In this document: positions 7,980 to 17,092 of the stretch, in pieces
How positions within the stretch are numbered: position 1 is the first letter of the stretch
Layout: each line of letters starts with the position of its first letter
Assembly (NCBI RefSeq): GCF_052115025.1
Contig: NZ_JBFRFW010000013.1
Location: 62,001-126,000, forward strand
Reading direction: 5' to 3'
Source of the DNA: Bradyrhizobium_A sp052115025
GTDB lineage: Bacteria; Pseudomonadota; Alphaproteobacteria; Rhizobiales; Xanthobacteraceae
DNA length: 64,000 nt
Program-made: the position numbers and the translations under genes
The notes under the pieces: generated by a model
Database searches by the model: none
The model's input: the letters and a program-made list of their open reading frames with translations, nothing else
Told to the model about the DNA's origin: nothing

Positions 7980-9383
7980 TTACGCCGTGACCGGATCGAT
8001 CGGCGACGGCGGCGTGCCGCCGGCCTCGATCGCTTCGCCCGCGGCGAGGCAGAGGTCTTCGCGGTAGCGGCCGGCGACGACCTGCACGCCGACCGGGGTG
8101 CGGCCGACGAGGCCGGTTGCGACGGCGAGCGCCGGCAGGCCGAGCAGCGGCAGGCCGATCTGGGTCATCTGCGCGCGCCACACCCGCGCGAAGGTGGCGT
8201 CATCCCGGGTGTCGAGATGGTTGGCGAACGGCAGTTCCGCCGACACCGGCATCACGATCACCGGGTAGCGCTCGAGCAGCAGCAGCCAGTCGCGCAGCAG
8301 CGTCGCGCGGCGGCTCAGGAGTTTCGAGAAGCTCGCGAAATCGAGCTTGCGAGCGTTGTCGTGGTGGTTGCGCAGCACATGGATGGCGGCGGGATCGCCT
8401 TCGCGCTCCGCGGCGGCGACCATGGCGTCATAGCCGTCGGCGAGCCACAGCAGCGTCTGCAGGTCGGCAGCTTCCGCGAGCGGCGGCGTCGCCGGCAGCT
8501 CCTCGACGATCCAGCCGGCGTCGGCGAGGCGTTTGCCGGCGTCCTTCACGGCCGCCCGGACCTCGGGGGCGACCTCGAGGCCGTCGGGGGCGGGCGTCAG
8601 CGCGGCGCGTTTCTCGACCGGCGGGCCTTCGAGCGGCGCCGGCACCCACCACGGATCGCGCGGATCACGCGCCGCCATCGCGGTGAGCGACAGGCGGATG
8701 TCGGCAATGGTGCGTGCCAGCGGGCCGGACACTGCGCCGAGCTGGCCGCCGATCGAGCGCTCGGGTGCCGTGGCGTTGAACGCCGGGATGCGGCCGAGCG
8801 TCGGCCGCAGGCCATGCACGCCACAGGCATAGGCCGGATAGCGGATCGAGCCGGCGATGTCGGAGCCATGGCCGATGGGGCCGATGCCGGCGGCGACCGC
8901 CGCGGCCGCGCCGCCCGATGATCCGCCCGGCGTCAGCGCCGGATCGCGCGGGTTCATGGTCTCGCCATGGATCTGGTTGGAGGTGAACCAGCGCAGCGAG
9001 AATGCCGGGGTGTTGGTGCGGCCGATCAGCACGGCGCCGGCCTTGACGAGGTTGTCGACCACCGGGCTGCTGGCCTTGGCGACGAGATCGCGCTGCTGCT
9101 TCAGCCCGTTGGTGGTGGCGTAGCCGGCCTGGTCGACGTTGACCTTGATGGTGACGGGCACGCCGGCGAGCGGGCCGGCGTCCTCGCCGCGCTTGAGCGT
9201 CGCGTCGATGGCGTCGGCGCGGGCGAGGGCTTCCTCCGGGCGATGCTCGACCACGGCATTGATCACGGGGTTGACGGCATCGAGCCGCGCCAGCGTCGCC
9301 ACCGTCGCCTCGCGCGCCGAGACCTTGCGGCCGCGGATCTCAGCCGCCAGTTCGGTCGCCGTCAGTTGCCAGAGTTCAGCCAT
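7980..9383 (-). CDS. Amidase signature family enzyme
   Basis: A 467-residue protein with the Ser-cisSer-Lys triad of the amidase signature family: Lys in VPVTIKVNVDQAG, the Gly/Ser-rich block TPGGSSGGAAAAVAAG and Ser in DIAGSIRYPA. It hydrolyses a carboxylic amide to acid plus ammonia in the cytoplasm; the substrate cannot be read from sequence. The start at 9383 gives the conserved MAELWQLTATEL N-terminus; the open frame upstream is not used. It lies 124 nt downstream of a Bug-type binding protein on the same strand, so uptake and hydrolysis of one amide is a reasonable guess. Confidence 0.85.
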   Translation of the reverse strand: MAELWQLTATELAAEIRGRKVSAREATVATLARLDAVNPVINAVVEHRPEEALARADAIDATLKRGEDAGPLAGVPVTIKVNVDQAGYATTNGLKQQRDLVAKASSPVVDNLVKAGAVLIGRTNTPAFSLRWFTSNQIHGETMNPRDPALTPGGSSGGAAAAVAAGIGPIGHGSDIAGSIRYPAYACGVHGLRPTLGRIPAFNATAPERSIGGQLGAVSGPLARTIADIRLSLTAMAARDPRDPWWVPAPLEGPPVEKRAALTPAPDGLEVAPEVRAAVKDAGKRLADAGWIVEELPATPPLAEAADLQTLLWLADGYDAMVAAAEREGDPAAIHVLRNHHDNARKLDFASFSKLLSRRATLLRDWLLLLERYPVIVMPVSAELPFANHLDTRDDATFARVWRAQMTQIGLPLLGLPALAVATGLVGRTPVGVQVVAGRYREDLCLAAGEAIEAGGTPPSPIDPVTA

Positions 9384-9507
9384 GTCGTCCCCGTATCTCA
9401 GTGTGGTCTTGGTCTTGCGTTGGAGCGGCAGTATCGCGGCGCGGGGCGGGCAGGGCAAGATGGCCGGACCGCATGCAGCTGTCGGCCCCGGGCATTGGTC
9501 GGGCGCC

Positions 9508-10482
9508 TCACTCCATCGTCGCGCCGGACAGCTTCACCGCGTCCTCGGCGCGTTTCGCTTCCTCGACGAGAAACGCCTGCATGCCCTCGGGCGTCGCGCC
9601 GACGAGGTCGACGCCGAGCGAGGCGAGGCGCTCCTGCACCGCCGGCTGCTTCAGCGCGTCGGCAAACGCCGCGCTCCATTTGGCGACGATCGGCGGCGGT
9701 GTGTCCTTGCGCGCCAGCACGCCGAACCACGACTTGGAGGTGAAGCCGGTGACGCCGAGCTCGTCGAGCGTCGGCAGGTCGGGCAGCAGCGGAATCCGTT
9801 TTTCGTTGGCGACCGCGATCGGCCGCAGCGTGCCGCCCCTGAGCTGTTCGGAGACGTTCTGCAGGTCGCCGAGCATGGCGTTGACATGGCCGGCGACGAG
9901 GTCGTTCATCGCCGGGGCGCTGCCCTTGTAGGGCACATGGACGATGTCGACGCCGAGGCGGCGCTTGAGCACCTCGAAGCCGAGATGGTTGGAAGACCCC
10001 GAGCCGAACGAGGCGAAGGTGGCATTGCCGCCCTGCGCCTTCGCCCAGGCGACGAACTCGGGCAGTGTCTTCGCCGGCACCTTGGGATTGACCACGAGAA
10101 TGTGCGGGCTGAGCGCGAACAGCGACACGCCGGTGAAGTCGCGCTCCCATACATAGGGTTTTGTCGGCAGCAGCAGCGGCGAGATGAGAAAGCTGTTGGA
10201 GGCCGCAAGCAGGGTGTAGCCGTCGGCGGGTGCCGACGCCGCGGCCTGGCTGCCGATGGTGGTGCCGCCCCCCGGCTTGTTCTCGATCACCACGCTCGCC
10301 TTCCACTGTGTGGCGATGAGATCGGCGAGCGTGCGGGTGATCAGGTCGGTGCCGCCGCCCGGCGCGAACGGCACGATGATGCGTACCGGGCGCGACGGAT
10401 AGTCGTCGGCGCGGGCGCGAGTGACCACGGCAGCGAGCGCGAGCGCCGGCAGATGGACGAACGAACGGCGGGTGAGAGGCAC
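9508..10482 (-). CDS. Bug/TctC-family solute-binding protein
   Basis: About 324 residues from a GTG at 10482 with CAGGA upstream; an ATG at 10530 would add 16 residues. The N-terminus TRRSFVHLPALALAAVVTRARA is a signal peptide with a twin Arg. The mature protein has the family landmarks YPSRPVRIIVPFAPGGGTDLITR, VVIENKPGGGTTIG and YKGSAPAMNDLVAGHV. These periplasmic proteins bind carboxylates for tripartite tricarboxylate transporters or act as orphan sensors. No TctA/TctB membrane genes are adjacent, so it is one of the many orphan Bug proteins. The amidase gene follows on the same strand. Confidence 0.85.
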   Translation of the reverse strand: MPLTRRSFVHLPALALAAVVTRARADDYPSRPVRIIVPFAPGGGTDLITRTLADLIATQWKASVVIENKPGGGTTIGSQAAASAPADGYTLLAASNSFLISPLLLPTKPYVWERDFTGVSLFALSPHILVVNPKVPAKTLPEFVAWAKAQGGNATFASFGSGSSNHLGFEVLKRRLGVDIVHVPYKGSAPAMNDLVAGHVNAMLGDLQNVSEQLRGGTLRPIAVANEKRIPLLPDLPTLDELGVTGFTSKSWFGVLARKDTPPPIVAKWSAAFADALKQPAVQERLASLGVDLVGATPEGMQAFLVEEAKRAEDAVKLSGATME

Positions 10483-10579
10483 GGGCGATTCCTGGACAGA
10501 TGCAGCACCCGCGTCGCGGGCGCGCGGCATCTTGTCCAAAGCCGTGGCGGCTGGCAATCGCCGGCACAGGCCGCTCCGG

Positions 10580-10792
10580 TCAGGCGGCGCGGCGGTGGTC
10601 GGTGGGTCGGATCGCGCCGTGCTTGGCGACCCATTTCGGGCCGGGGCCGCGCATGTAGTAGCGCGATGGATCGTAGGTGCCCTGCTTGCGGCCGGTGACG
10701 AACTCGGTCAGCGCCCTGGCGGTGACAGCCAGCGCATCCTGCAGCAGGGAGAGCACAACAGACACTGCTTTTAGGGCCAGTTTCAGAGCCAT
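10580..10792 (-). CDS. Small hypothetical protein
   Basis: A 70-residue protein with a clear AAGGAGG ribosome binding site 5 to 8 nt before ATG 10792. The N-terminal half is an amphipathic or hydrophobic helix (LALKAVSVVLSLLQDALAVTARAL) and the C-terminal half is basic with YDPSRYYMRGPGPKWVAKHG. It may be membrane-associated. No family recognised. It marks the last gene of normal base composition before the AT-rich island. Confidence 0.55.
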   Translation of the reverse strand: MALKLALKAVSVVLSLLQDALAVTARALTEFVTGRKQGTYDPSRYYMRGPGPKWVAKHGAIRPTDHRRAA

Positions 10793-11150
10793 GACGCGCC
10801 TCCTTGACCGCTTCAACCTAGGCGAGGGCGCATAGGGATTCGAGACGGAAAAACTGCTCAAAATGTAAGAAAAACATAAGGTTGAATTGTAAGGCTGGCC
10901 GGCTTCGCAGTAGCTGTCGAATTCTAGCGCAACCACTTCTGGTTTGGAGGAGGTGAATAGTGTTTGATATTGATGCTTATTATATCACTTTTAAGATATT
11001 GATCTAATTTATATATTCCAATTTTTGATGTGAAATTCTGCCATACTTTTAAATCGCGATTTTTCCAAACTATTTCGTCTTGCTCGTTTTAAGTTGCGTG
11101 ATAGCTTTTGTATCGTAATTTAGGTGAATTTCTTTAAAGGGGTGAAATTT
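10793..11150. other. AT-rich leader of a foreign island
   Basis: Base composition drops sharply here: in 10981-11040 only 12 of 60 bases are G or C, against roughly two thirds in the flanking genes. No ORF longer than a few codons is credible. The region probably holds the promoter of the two-gene unit that follows. The left edge of the composition shift is about 10830-10860. Confidence 0.6.
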
Positions 11151-11642
11151 ATGTCGGAAGATCGCGAGATTGCTGCGATGGCTCAGGTATTGCCGATTAT
11201 GAGCGCTCTCGATGCCGATGAAAGGCGCCGTGTCTTGGTTTGGCTTTCACAAAAGTTGGCTATCGAATTAAATCCACCGCTGAAGAAAGAGATGGGCGCT
11301 CCACCCCCTCATGAAGTTGGAAGAGGGGACGCGGGCACGCTTGATTTGTCGACTGATACGATTGCCACGGTACTTGCCGCAAAGACCGGTCCTGACATCA
11401 TATTGGCTGCGGCTGCTCATTTGCATTTTGTAAAAGAGAAGCAAAGGTTCACACGACAAGAACTTACGGTCGAGATGCGTACAGCTCCTGGTCATTTCAA
11501 AGACACCTACGTGAATAATTTGTCGAAGTACCTTGCTGGTTTGACCAGGAGCGATCGATTGCGTCTCGTTGGAGCGGATACCTACGCTTTGTCCAATCGA
11601 GAGAAGCGAGACTTGGAGGCAAAACTGGCCAGCGCAGCTTGA
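11151..11642 (+). CDS. Winged-helix-like protein, first gene of the island
   Basis: A 163-residue protein; ATG 11151 follows AAAGGGGTG (11137-11145), better than the GTG at 11124. Residues 1-55 form a helical acidic/basic N-terminus (AQVLPIMSALDADERRRVLVWLSQKL). A linker is followed by a C-terminal winged-helix-like segment (FTRQELTVEM ... YVNNLSKYLAGLTRSDRLRLVGADTYALS) in which helix, helix and wing can be made out. It is probably a DNA-binding or adaptor protein. Codon use (AAA, GAA, TTG, ATT) and composition differ from flanking genes, a sign of transfer. The partner gene starts 48 nt downstream. Confidence 0.6.
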   Translation: MSEDREIAAMAQVLPIMSALDADERRRVLVWLSQKLAIELNPPLKKEMGAPPPHEVGRGDAGTLDLSTDTIATVLAAKTGPDIILAAAAHLHFVKEKQRFTRQELTVEMRTAPGHFKDTYVNNLSKYLAGLTRSDRLRLVGADTYALSNREKRDLEAKLASAA

Positions 11643-11690
11643 AACATCGGCACTAGCCTCTCGTTTTTTCTTCCGTGAGTTGAGGATCCG

Positions 11691-12419
11691 ATGGTTGACG
11701 ATATTGAGCGTCCAGCGAAGCTGCCGGATATTCACTTGCTCGAAAATGAGCGATTGCAGGTATTTTGTATTTTGGCAGCGGAAGCGCTCCGCGGTGGCGA
11801 AGGAATCTTATCGGCATATGCAATATCAAGACAGCTAGAAGCAAATCATCGTATTCATATTTCTCGTCATCGAGTTGAGACGATTCTTCGAAACGAAAAA
11901 GGGGCGGTAATTAGAAAGCGGGTTCGAGGAAGTGAATATTGGAAATTAATGCGAGCCGGCGAGCAGGAGTTGTTCGACTCAACTGATGCGGTAACCTTTA
12001 TAAACCCGCAAAAGGCATTTTCCGGTCGTCGTCGTGTTGATCAGATTTTGTCGAATTTGTCGGGAGCGCTTCGCTTTTGCGATCCCTATATTGCTTCTAG
12101 CGTTCTAGAATCTTTGAGTCGGTGTGAGGGGGCAAAAAGTATCAAGCTTCTGACCTCAGATATTCAAGGAACTGGCTTTTCTACCGAACTTAAAGCCTTC
12201 AACAGAGAGTTTGGGGGCAAACTTGAGGTTCGTGTGGTGGGCAAAGGCAAGCTGCACGATCGATACATAATTCATAATGCAGGCTTGCTTCTCGTAGGCG
12301 CAAGTTTGAAGGATCTGGGGCGAGCGCAAAGTTTCGTCGTGGAAGTAGGGGCGGGTATGTCGAAGTTAGTGTCTGATCACTTCGATGCTATTTGGGGCAA
12401 TGCATCTCCGGTCGAGTAG
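11691..12419 (+). CDS. PLD-like protein with N-terminal winged helix
   Basis: A 242-residue protein starting behind TTGAGGA. Residues 18-95 look like a winged helix (ILSAYAISRQLEANHRIHISRHRVETILRN). Residues 110-235 resemble a single phospholipase-D-like repeat: a strand ending in FCDPYI (129-134), a strand IKLLTSD (151-157), and the signature LHDRYII (188-194) followed by GASLKDLG (203-210). In this variant the HKD motif is read as H-D-R, so nuclease activity is not assured. Such domains occur in mobile and defence-related proteins. The function here is inferred only. Base composition is low in G+C like its partner. Confidence 0.6.
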   Translation: MVDDIERPAKLPDIHLLENERLQVFCILAAEALRGGEGILSAYAISRQLEANHRIHISRHRVETILRNEKGAVIRKRVRGSEYWKLMRAGEQELFDSTDAVTFINPQKAFSGRRRVDQILSNLSGALRFCDPYIASSVLESLSRCEGAKSIKLLTSDIQGTGFSTELKAFNREFGGKLEVRVVGKGKLHDRYIIHNAGLLLVGASLKDLGRAQSFVVEVGAGMSKLVSDHFDAIWGNASPVE

Positions 12420-12437
12420 CAAACAAATGGTGTTGAC

Positions 12438-12452
12438 AGGCTCCGCGAGCCT
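12438..12452 (+). terminator. Possible hairpin terminator at the end of the island
   Basis: A 6-bp stem AGGCTC / GAGCCT with a 3-nt loop lies 19 nt after the PLD-like gene. There is no T-run, so intrinsic termination is uncertain. Confidence 0.3.
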
Positions 12453-12488
12453 CGAAGGGCGACGGATTACGTTAAGCGAGCGCGAGCT

Positions 12489-13400
12489 CTACCCTCTTAC
12501 GATCCTTCGGCAATGCTGCAGCGCCGCGTGCACGAGGTTCTCGCCGGCTTCCGGGGTGCGAAACGCCGAATGCGCCGACAGCGTGACGTTGGGGAGCCGC
12601 GTCAGCGGATGATCAGCGGGCAGAGGCTCGATGTCGAAGACGTCGAGGCCGGCGTGGCGCAGGTGGCCGCTCTTGAGCGCGTCGATCATCGCCGCTTCAT
12701 CCACCAGCGCGCCGCGCGCGGTGTTGATGAGGATCGCACCCGGCCGCATCGCCGCGATGCGGGCGCGGGAGAGGAAGCCGCGGGTATCGTCGTTGAGCAG
12801 CAGGTGCATGGACACGACATGGCTGTCGGCGAGCAGCCGCTCCAGCGCCACGAAACTCACGCCGCGCACGGTTCGCGGTGTCCGGTTCCAGGCCAGCACG
12901 GTCATGCCGCTGCCGGCGGCGATGCGCGCCACCTCGGCGCCGATGCCGCCGAAGCCGATCAGCCCCAACGTCTTGCCGGTGAGCTGCATGCCATCTTCGC
13001 GCAGCCAGTTGCCGCCGCGCATGGCGCGGTCCATCAGCGCAAGGCTGCGTGCGGACGCCCACATCAGCGCGATGGCGGATTCGGCCACCGCCGTATCGCC
13101 ATAGCCCTTGATGATATGGACGGTGATGCCGAGCTCGGCCAGCTCTTCCGGATTCATGTAGCTGCGCGCACCGGTGCCGAGGAACACGACATGCTGCAGC
13201 GTCCTGCACTGCCGTGCGATGTCCGTCGGCAAATACGTGTGGTCGATGATGGCGATGCGGGCATCCGCCAGCACCGCGGGCAGCGCCTCCGGCCGCACGT
13301 CGGCGTCACGATGGATGCGCACGGAAGGATCGTCGTCGCGGAACTGGCGCTCGAACTCCAGCGCCAGCGACTCATTGGCATCGACGAAGACGGCGACCAT
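12489..13400 (-). CDS. D-2-hydroxyacid dehydrogenase family protein
   Basis: A 303-residue protein of the D-isomer-specific 2-hydroxyacid dehydrogenase family. The NAD(P)-binding motif is TLGLIGFGGIGAEVARIA. The catalytic Arg is in LINTARGALVDE, the Glu in GLDVFDIEPLPADHPL and the His in TLSAHSAFRTPE. It oxidises or reduces 2-hydroxy/2-oxo acids in the cytoplasm; phosphoglycerate, glyoxylate/hydroxypyruvate or phosphonate-type substrates cannot be told apart. It stands alone and converges on the foreign island. Confidence 0.85.
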   Translation of the reverse strand: MVAVFVDANESLALEFERQFRDDDPSVRIHRDADVRPEALPAVLADARIAIIDHTYLPTDIARQCRTLQHVVFLGTGARSYMNPEELAELGITVHIIKGYGDTAVAESAIALMWASARSLALMDRAMRGGNWLREDGMQLTGKTLGLIGFGGIGAEVARIAAGSGMTVLAWNRTPRTVRGVSFVALERLLADSHVVSMHLLLNDDTRGFLSRARIAAMRPGAILINTARGALVDEAAMIDALKSGHLRHAGLDVFDIEPLPADHPLTRLPNVTLSAHSAFRTPEAGENLVHAALQHCRRIVRG

Positions 13401-13433
13401 CGCAAACCTCCGTTGGCTCCGGAAACTGTGCGG

Positions 13434-13829
13434 TCAACGCACCGCGATATCGAACGACGCCTGGCGCACGTTACCGGAGGGATAGAACACGTCGATCGCG
13501 GCGGAGTCCGGGCCGGTATAGCCGCGTTGCGATACGTAGCTCACGAGAACACCGCGAACGCCGCTACGATTGCAGGCGCTGCGCAGGTTGTTGGGCGGGA
13601 AGTTGATGTACACGCGGGTGCGAGCAAGGCGGATTCGGCCATGCTGCGGTGACTGGGTCAAACGGACGATGGGCTCGCCGGCGGTGCTGCAGTCGGGATT
13701 GGTCGAGCTGGCGCGATAGAGGCGGATGGTGGCGCCGCTGGCGGCGACCTTGGAATAGAATTCGGCATGCGCCGTGGCGGTCGACAGCGATAATATCAGT
13801 GTGACGACAGACAGTTTTGCAATGGGCAT
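13434..13829 (-). CDS. Secreted protein of unknown function
   Basis: A 131-residue protein with a signal peptide (LSVVTLILSLSTATAHAEF). The mature part has two cysteines (PDCST, SACNR), probably a disulfide, and a beta-rich pattern ending in ATTENTION-free strands around VRGVLVSYVSQRGYTGPDS and AAIDVFYPSG. The pattern resembles a small periplasmic beta-sandwich or Ig-like domain. No family recognised. Confidence 0.55.
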   Translation of the reverse strand: MPIAKLSVVTLILSLSTATAHAEFYSKVAASGATIRLYRASSTNPDCSTAGEPIVRLTQSPQHGRIRLARTRVYINFPPNNLRSACNRSGVRGVLVSYVSQRGYTGPDSAAIDVFYPSGNVRQASFDIAVR

Positions 13830-13925
13830 GGGGCTCTCCGGCAGTGCCTGGTCATTGAAAGGGCCGTCCTGAAAATCAATCCCGGAAACCAGTTGTCTTG
13901 GTCATTGAAATCAGCAGTCCTGAAT

Positions 13926-14411
13926 TCAGCTGTCCAGCTCGCGCGACACGCTCACCGTGGTGCCGGTCTTGCCGCCGGTGCAGCGGATGTCGAGGCGGCG
14001 GTAGCGCGTGGCGATGGTGTCGCCGCGCAACAGGCCGATGCGGCCGACGCAGCGGGTGATGCCTTTGCGCACGTCGTCGCGGGGAATGGTGAACACCAGC
14101 GCTGCGGCCTGGGCGGTGAAGCCGTAGAACGCCTCCGCCGGTTTGCGGCTCGCGGTGGCCGCGAACACTTCATTGGTGACGTTGCGGCTGCGGCAGCCGA
14201 GCGATGCCCGACTCACGGCGGGATGCTTCAGCGCGATGGCGTTGGCGCTGGTCGCGCCGACGACGAGGCCATCGATCTGGCCGGTGAGCTGCCTGGCGAG
14301 ATCGTCGCAGGCGTCTGCGCGCGCCGCGGTCCCTGCCAGCCCCATCATCAGCATCGCGGCGAGCATCGCCGCCACCCCGCGCATCCGTCCGAACATCATC
14401 GTCATCATCAC
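13926..14411 (-). CDS. Secreted protein of unknown function
   Basis: A 161-residue protein with a Met-rich start and a signal peptide (GVAAMLAAMLMMGLAGTAARADA); AAGGGG precedes ATG 14411. The mature part has three to four cysteines (ACDDL, GCRSR, TRCVG, IRCTGG) and no membrane segment, so it is probably periplasmic. No family recognised. The start could be any of several close Met codons. Confidence 0.55.
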   Translation of the reverse strand: MMMTMMFGRMRGVAAMLAAMLMMGLAGTAARADACDDLARQLTGQIDGLVVGATSANAIALKHPAVSRASLGCRSRNVTNEVFAATASRKPAEAFYGFTAQAAALVFTIPRDDVRKGITRCVGRIGLLRGDTIATRYRRLDIRCTGGKTGTTVSVSRELDS

Positions 14412-14498
14412 AGCCCCTTGGTGCCATTAAAGCACGAACGCCTCCGGCGGACACGGCTTTTCCTCCGGCACGGGGCGATGAAGATGGCGATGTCGTTG

Positions 14499-15173
14499 CT
14501 AAAGCGTGTCCGCGACGCGCTGCAGGATGGTCATGACGTCGTCGGGCGCGTGATGGATCAGGTCGTGGCCGCAGGCGATGCTGTGGACCTCCCAGGCCGG
14601 GTCGTCCTTCAGCCGCTGGTATTGCTCGGTGAACGGCGTCGTTTCCCAGCCACTGGCGTAGACGAAGACGCGCCGCGGAACCGTCTGCTCGCGGCCCGAC
14701 AGCCAGATTTCCTGCAGGAAGGCGGCGAGGGGATGGGGCGCGCAGCGCCGGTCGAGGTTGTCGGGTGGGGTGACGCCGATGCCGTCGCGCCGCGAGCGGT
14801 CGAGCGCCAGCCGGCGATAGCCCTCGCCCGCGAGGTCCCACCACGACTGGCCGTCCTCGGGCACGAAGGCGTCGAGATAGACGAGGGCGGCGACGCGCTC
14901 GCGGGCGCGGTCGGCGACCCCGGTCGCGACCATGCCGCCATAGCTGTGGGCGCACAACACGACCTCGTAGAGATCCTCGACCGTGAGCAGTTCCTGGACA
15001 TCGCTGATATGCGTCTCCAGGTTGATCCCGCTCGGCGACTGGCGGCTGCCCTCGTCGAGGCCGCTGAGCGTCGGGGTGTAGACGTCATGGCCGTGCCGGC
15101 GCAGCGTCGCGGCGAAGCCGGAAAACGCCCAGCCGCCATGCCAACCCCCTGGGATCAATACAAAAATCGCCAT
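14499..15173 (-). CDS. Alpha/beta hydrolase, salicylate-esterase-like
   Basis: A 224-residue cytoplasmic alpha/beta hydrolase. The oxyanion motif is FVLIPGGWHGGWAF, the nucleophile elbow VVLCAHSYGGMVATG, the acid near YLDAFVPEDG and the catalytic His in SIACGHDLIHHAPDDV. This pattern matches the plant methylesterase/salicylate-esterase-like group common in soil bacteria. The substrate is unknown. It converges on nothing and is divergent from the fumarase gene. Confidence 0.75.
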   Translation of the reverse strand: MAIFVLIPGGWHGGWAFSGFAATLRRHGHDVYTPTLSGLDEGSRQSPSGINLETHISDVQELLTVEDLYEVVLCAHSYGGMVATGVADRARERVAALVYLDAFVPEDGQSWWDLAGEGYRRLALDRSRRDGIGVTPPDNLDRRCAPHPLAAFLQEIWLSGREQTVPRRVFVYASGWETTPFTEQYQRLKDDPAWEVHSIACGHDLIHHAPDDVMTILQRVADTL

Positions 15174-15310
15174 TCCGCGCTCCCGCGAAAGCCAGCCTGA
15201 CGAAGGCCCGCCACCGCCCGGCGGGCCGCTGTTGCACCCGCCCGATGTGGTGGTCTATCAACCCTCTCAAGACTGCCAGCCTGTCGCAAGCCAGCCAGAG
15301 AGAGCCGACC

Positions 15311-16954
15311 ATGAACGCCCCCGCCAAGGTCCCCGCCGTGCCGCCCTACAAGCACACCCCGCTGTTTCCGCTGGGCAAGGACGAGACCCCGTACCGGAAG
15401 ATCTCCTCGGACGGCGTGCGTGTCGAGACCGTGCTCGGCAAGGACATGCTGGTGGTGTCGCGCGAGGCGCTGAAGGCGCTGTCGGAAGCCGCCTTCGTCG
15501 ACATCAACCATTATCTGCGCCCGGGCCATCTCAAGCAGCTGCGCAACATCCTCGAGGACAAGGAAGCCAGCGACAACGACAAGTTCGTCGCCTTCGACTT
15601 CCTCAAGAACGCCAACATCGCCGCCGGCGGCGTGCTGCCGATGTGCCAGGACACCGGCACCGCCATCATCATGGGCAAGAAGGGCGCGCGCGTCATCACC
15701 GAGGGTGACGACGAGGCCGCGCTCGCCGAGGGCGCCCGCGACGCCTACCTCAAGCGCAACCTGCGCTACTCGCAGGTCGCGCCGCTGTCGATGTTCGAGG
15801 AGAAGAACACCCAGAACAACATGCCGGCGCAGTGCGAGATCTACGCCGAGGGCGACGACGCCTACAAGTTCATGTTCATGGCCAAGGGTGGCGGCTCGGC
15901 CAACAAGAGTTTTCTGTTCCAGGCGACGCCGTCGATCCTGACCCGCGACCGCATGCTGGCCTTCCTGAAAGAAAAGGTGCTGACGCTCGGCACCGCGGCG
16001 TGCCCGCCCTACCACCTCGCCATCGTCATCGGCGGCACTTCGGCCGAGCTGACCATGAAGACGGTCAAGCTGGCGTCGGCGCGCTATCTCGACGCGCTGC
16101 CGACGCAGGGGTCGGCGGACGGCCATGCCTTCCGCGATCTCGAGATGGAGCAGGAAATCCTCAAGATGACGCAGTCGCTGGGCGTCGGCGCGCAGTTCGG
16201 CGGCAAGTACTTCTGCCATGACGTGCGCGTCATCCGCCTGCCGCGCCACGGCGCCAGCCTGCCGATCGGCCTCGGCGTGTCGTGTTCGGCCGACCGCCAG
16301 GTGCTCGGCAAGATCACCAAGGACGGCGTCTATCTCGAGGAGCTCGAGCACAACCCGTCGCAGTACCTGCCGGAGGTCGAGGGCGCGCTCGGTGGTGAGG
16401 TCGTGAAGATCGACCTCAACAAGCCGATGAAGGACGTGCTCGCCACGCTGTCGCAGTATCCGGTCAAGACCCGCCTGTCGCTGACCGGCACCATGATCGT
16501 CGCGCGCGACGCCGCCCACGCCAAGCTGCGCGAGCGTCTCGACAAGGGCGAGGGCCTGCCGGACTACTTCAAGAACCACCCGGTGTACTACGCCGGCCCG
16601 GCGAAGACGCCCGATGGCTACGCCTCCGGCGCGTTCGGCCCGACCACCGCGGGCCGCATGGATTCGTTCGTCGACCAGTTCCAGGCCGCCGGCGGCTCCA
16701 TGGTGATGGTCGCCAAGGGTAACCGCGCGCCCGCGGTGCGCGAGGCCTGCAAGAAGCATGGTGGCTTCTACCTCGGTTCGATCGGCGGCGCGGCGGCGAA
16801 CCTCGCCGAGCACTGCATCAAGAAGGTCGAGGTGGTCGAGTATCCCGAGCTCGGCATGGAAGCGATCTGGCGCATCGAGGTCGTCGACTTCCCGGCCTTC
16901 ATCATCATCGACGACAAGGGCAACGACTTCTTCAAGGAGCTGAACCTCGGCTGA
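15311..16954 (+). CDS. fumA: Class I fumarate hydratase
   Basis: A 547-residue, oxygen-sensitive iron-sulfur type fumarase of the single-chain class (N-terminal alpha plus C-terminal beta domain). Conserved parts are LPMCQDTGTAIIMGKKG, PAQCEIY, GTAACPPYHLAIVIGGTSAE, GVSCSADRQ and, in the beta domain, GPTTAGRMDSFVD. It interconverts fumarate and malate in the citric acid cycle using a [4Fe-4S] cluster. ATG 15311 after GAGAGAG is the start; an open frame upstream is not used. Length is as expected for FumA/FumB-type proteins. It appears monocistronic. Confidence 0.9.
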   Translation: MNAPAKVPAVPPYKHTPLFPLGKDETPYRKISSDGVRVETVLGKDMLVVSREALKALSEAAFVDINHYLRPGHLKQLRNILEDKEASDNDKFVAFDFLKNANIAAGGVLPMCQDTGTAIIMGKKGARVITEGDDEAALAEGARDAYLKRNLRYSQVAPLSMFEEKNTQNNMPAQCEIYAEGDDAYKFMFMAKGGGSANKSFLFQATPSILTRDRMLAFLKEKVLTLGTAACPPYHLAIVIGGTSAELTMKTVKLASARYLDALPTQGSADGHAFRDLEMEQEILKMTQSLGVGAQFGGKYFCHDVRVIRLPRHGASLPIGLGVSCSADRQVLGKITKDGVYLEELEHNPSQYLPEVEGALGGEVVKIDLNKPMKDVLATLSQYPVKTRLSLTGTMIVARDAAHAKLRERLDKGEGLPDYFKNHPVYYAGPAKTPDGYASGAFGPTTAGRMDSFVDQFQAAGGSMVMVAKGNRAPAVREACKKHGGFYLGSIGGAAANLAEHCIKKVEVVEYPELGMEAIWRIEVVDFPAFIIIDDKGNDFFKELNLG

Positions 16955-17092
16955 CCGCCGCGGTATTGGCTGCCGATCCGCCCGGGATCGCCGAAATGAT
17001 GCCCGCGTGACGCCATGGTTGCATCGCCATCCCGTCACGCGGCCGCAGCTATGATCCGGCCGTTGCCGATTCACGAAGGGCGGGCAGGGGCG

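Noticed and set aside
13850..13924. Two imperfect 24-bp direct repeats (GGTCATTGAAA...GTCCTGAA) 50 bp apart
   Set aside because: Only partial identity and no gene or site context to give them meaning; probably a small local duplication.
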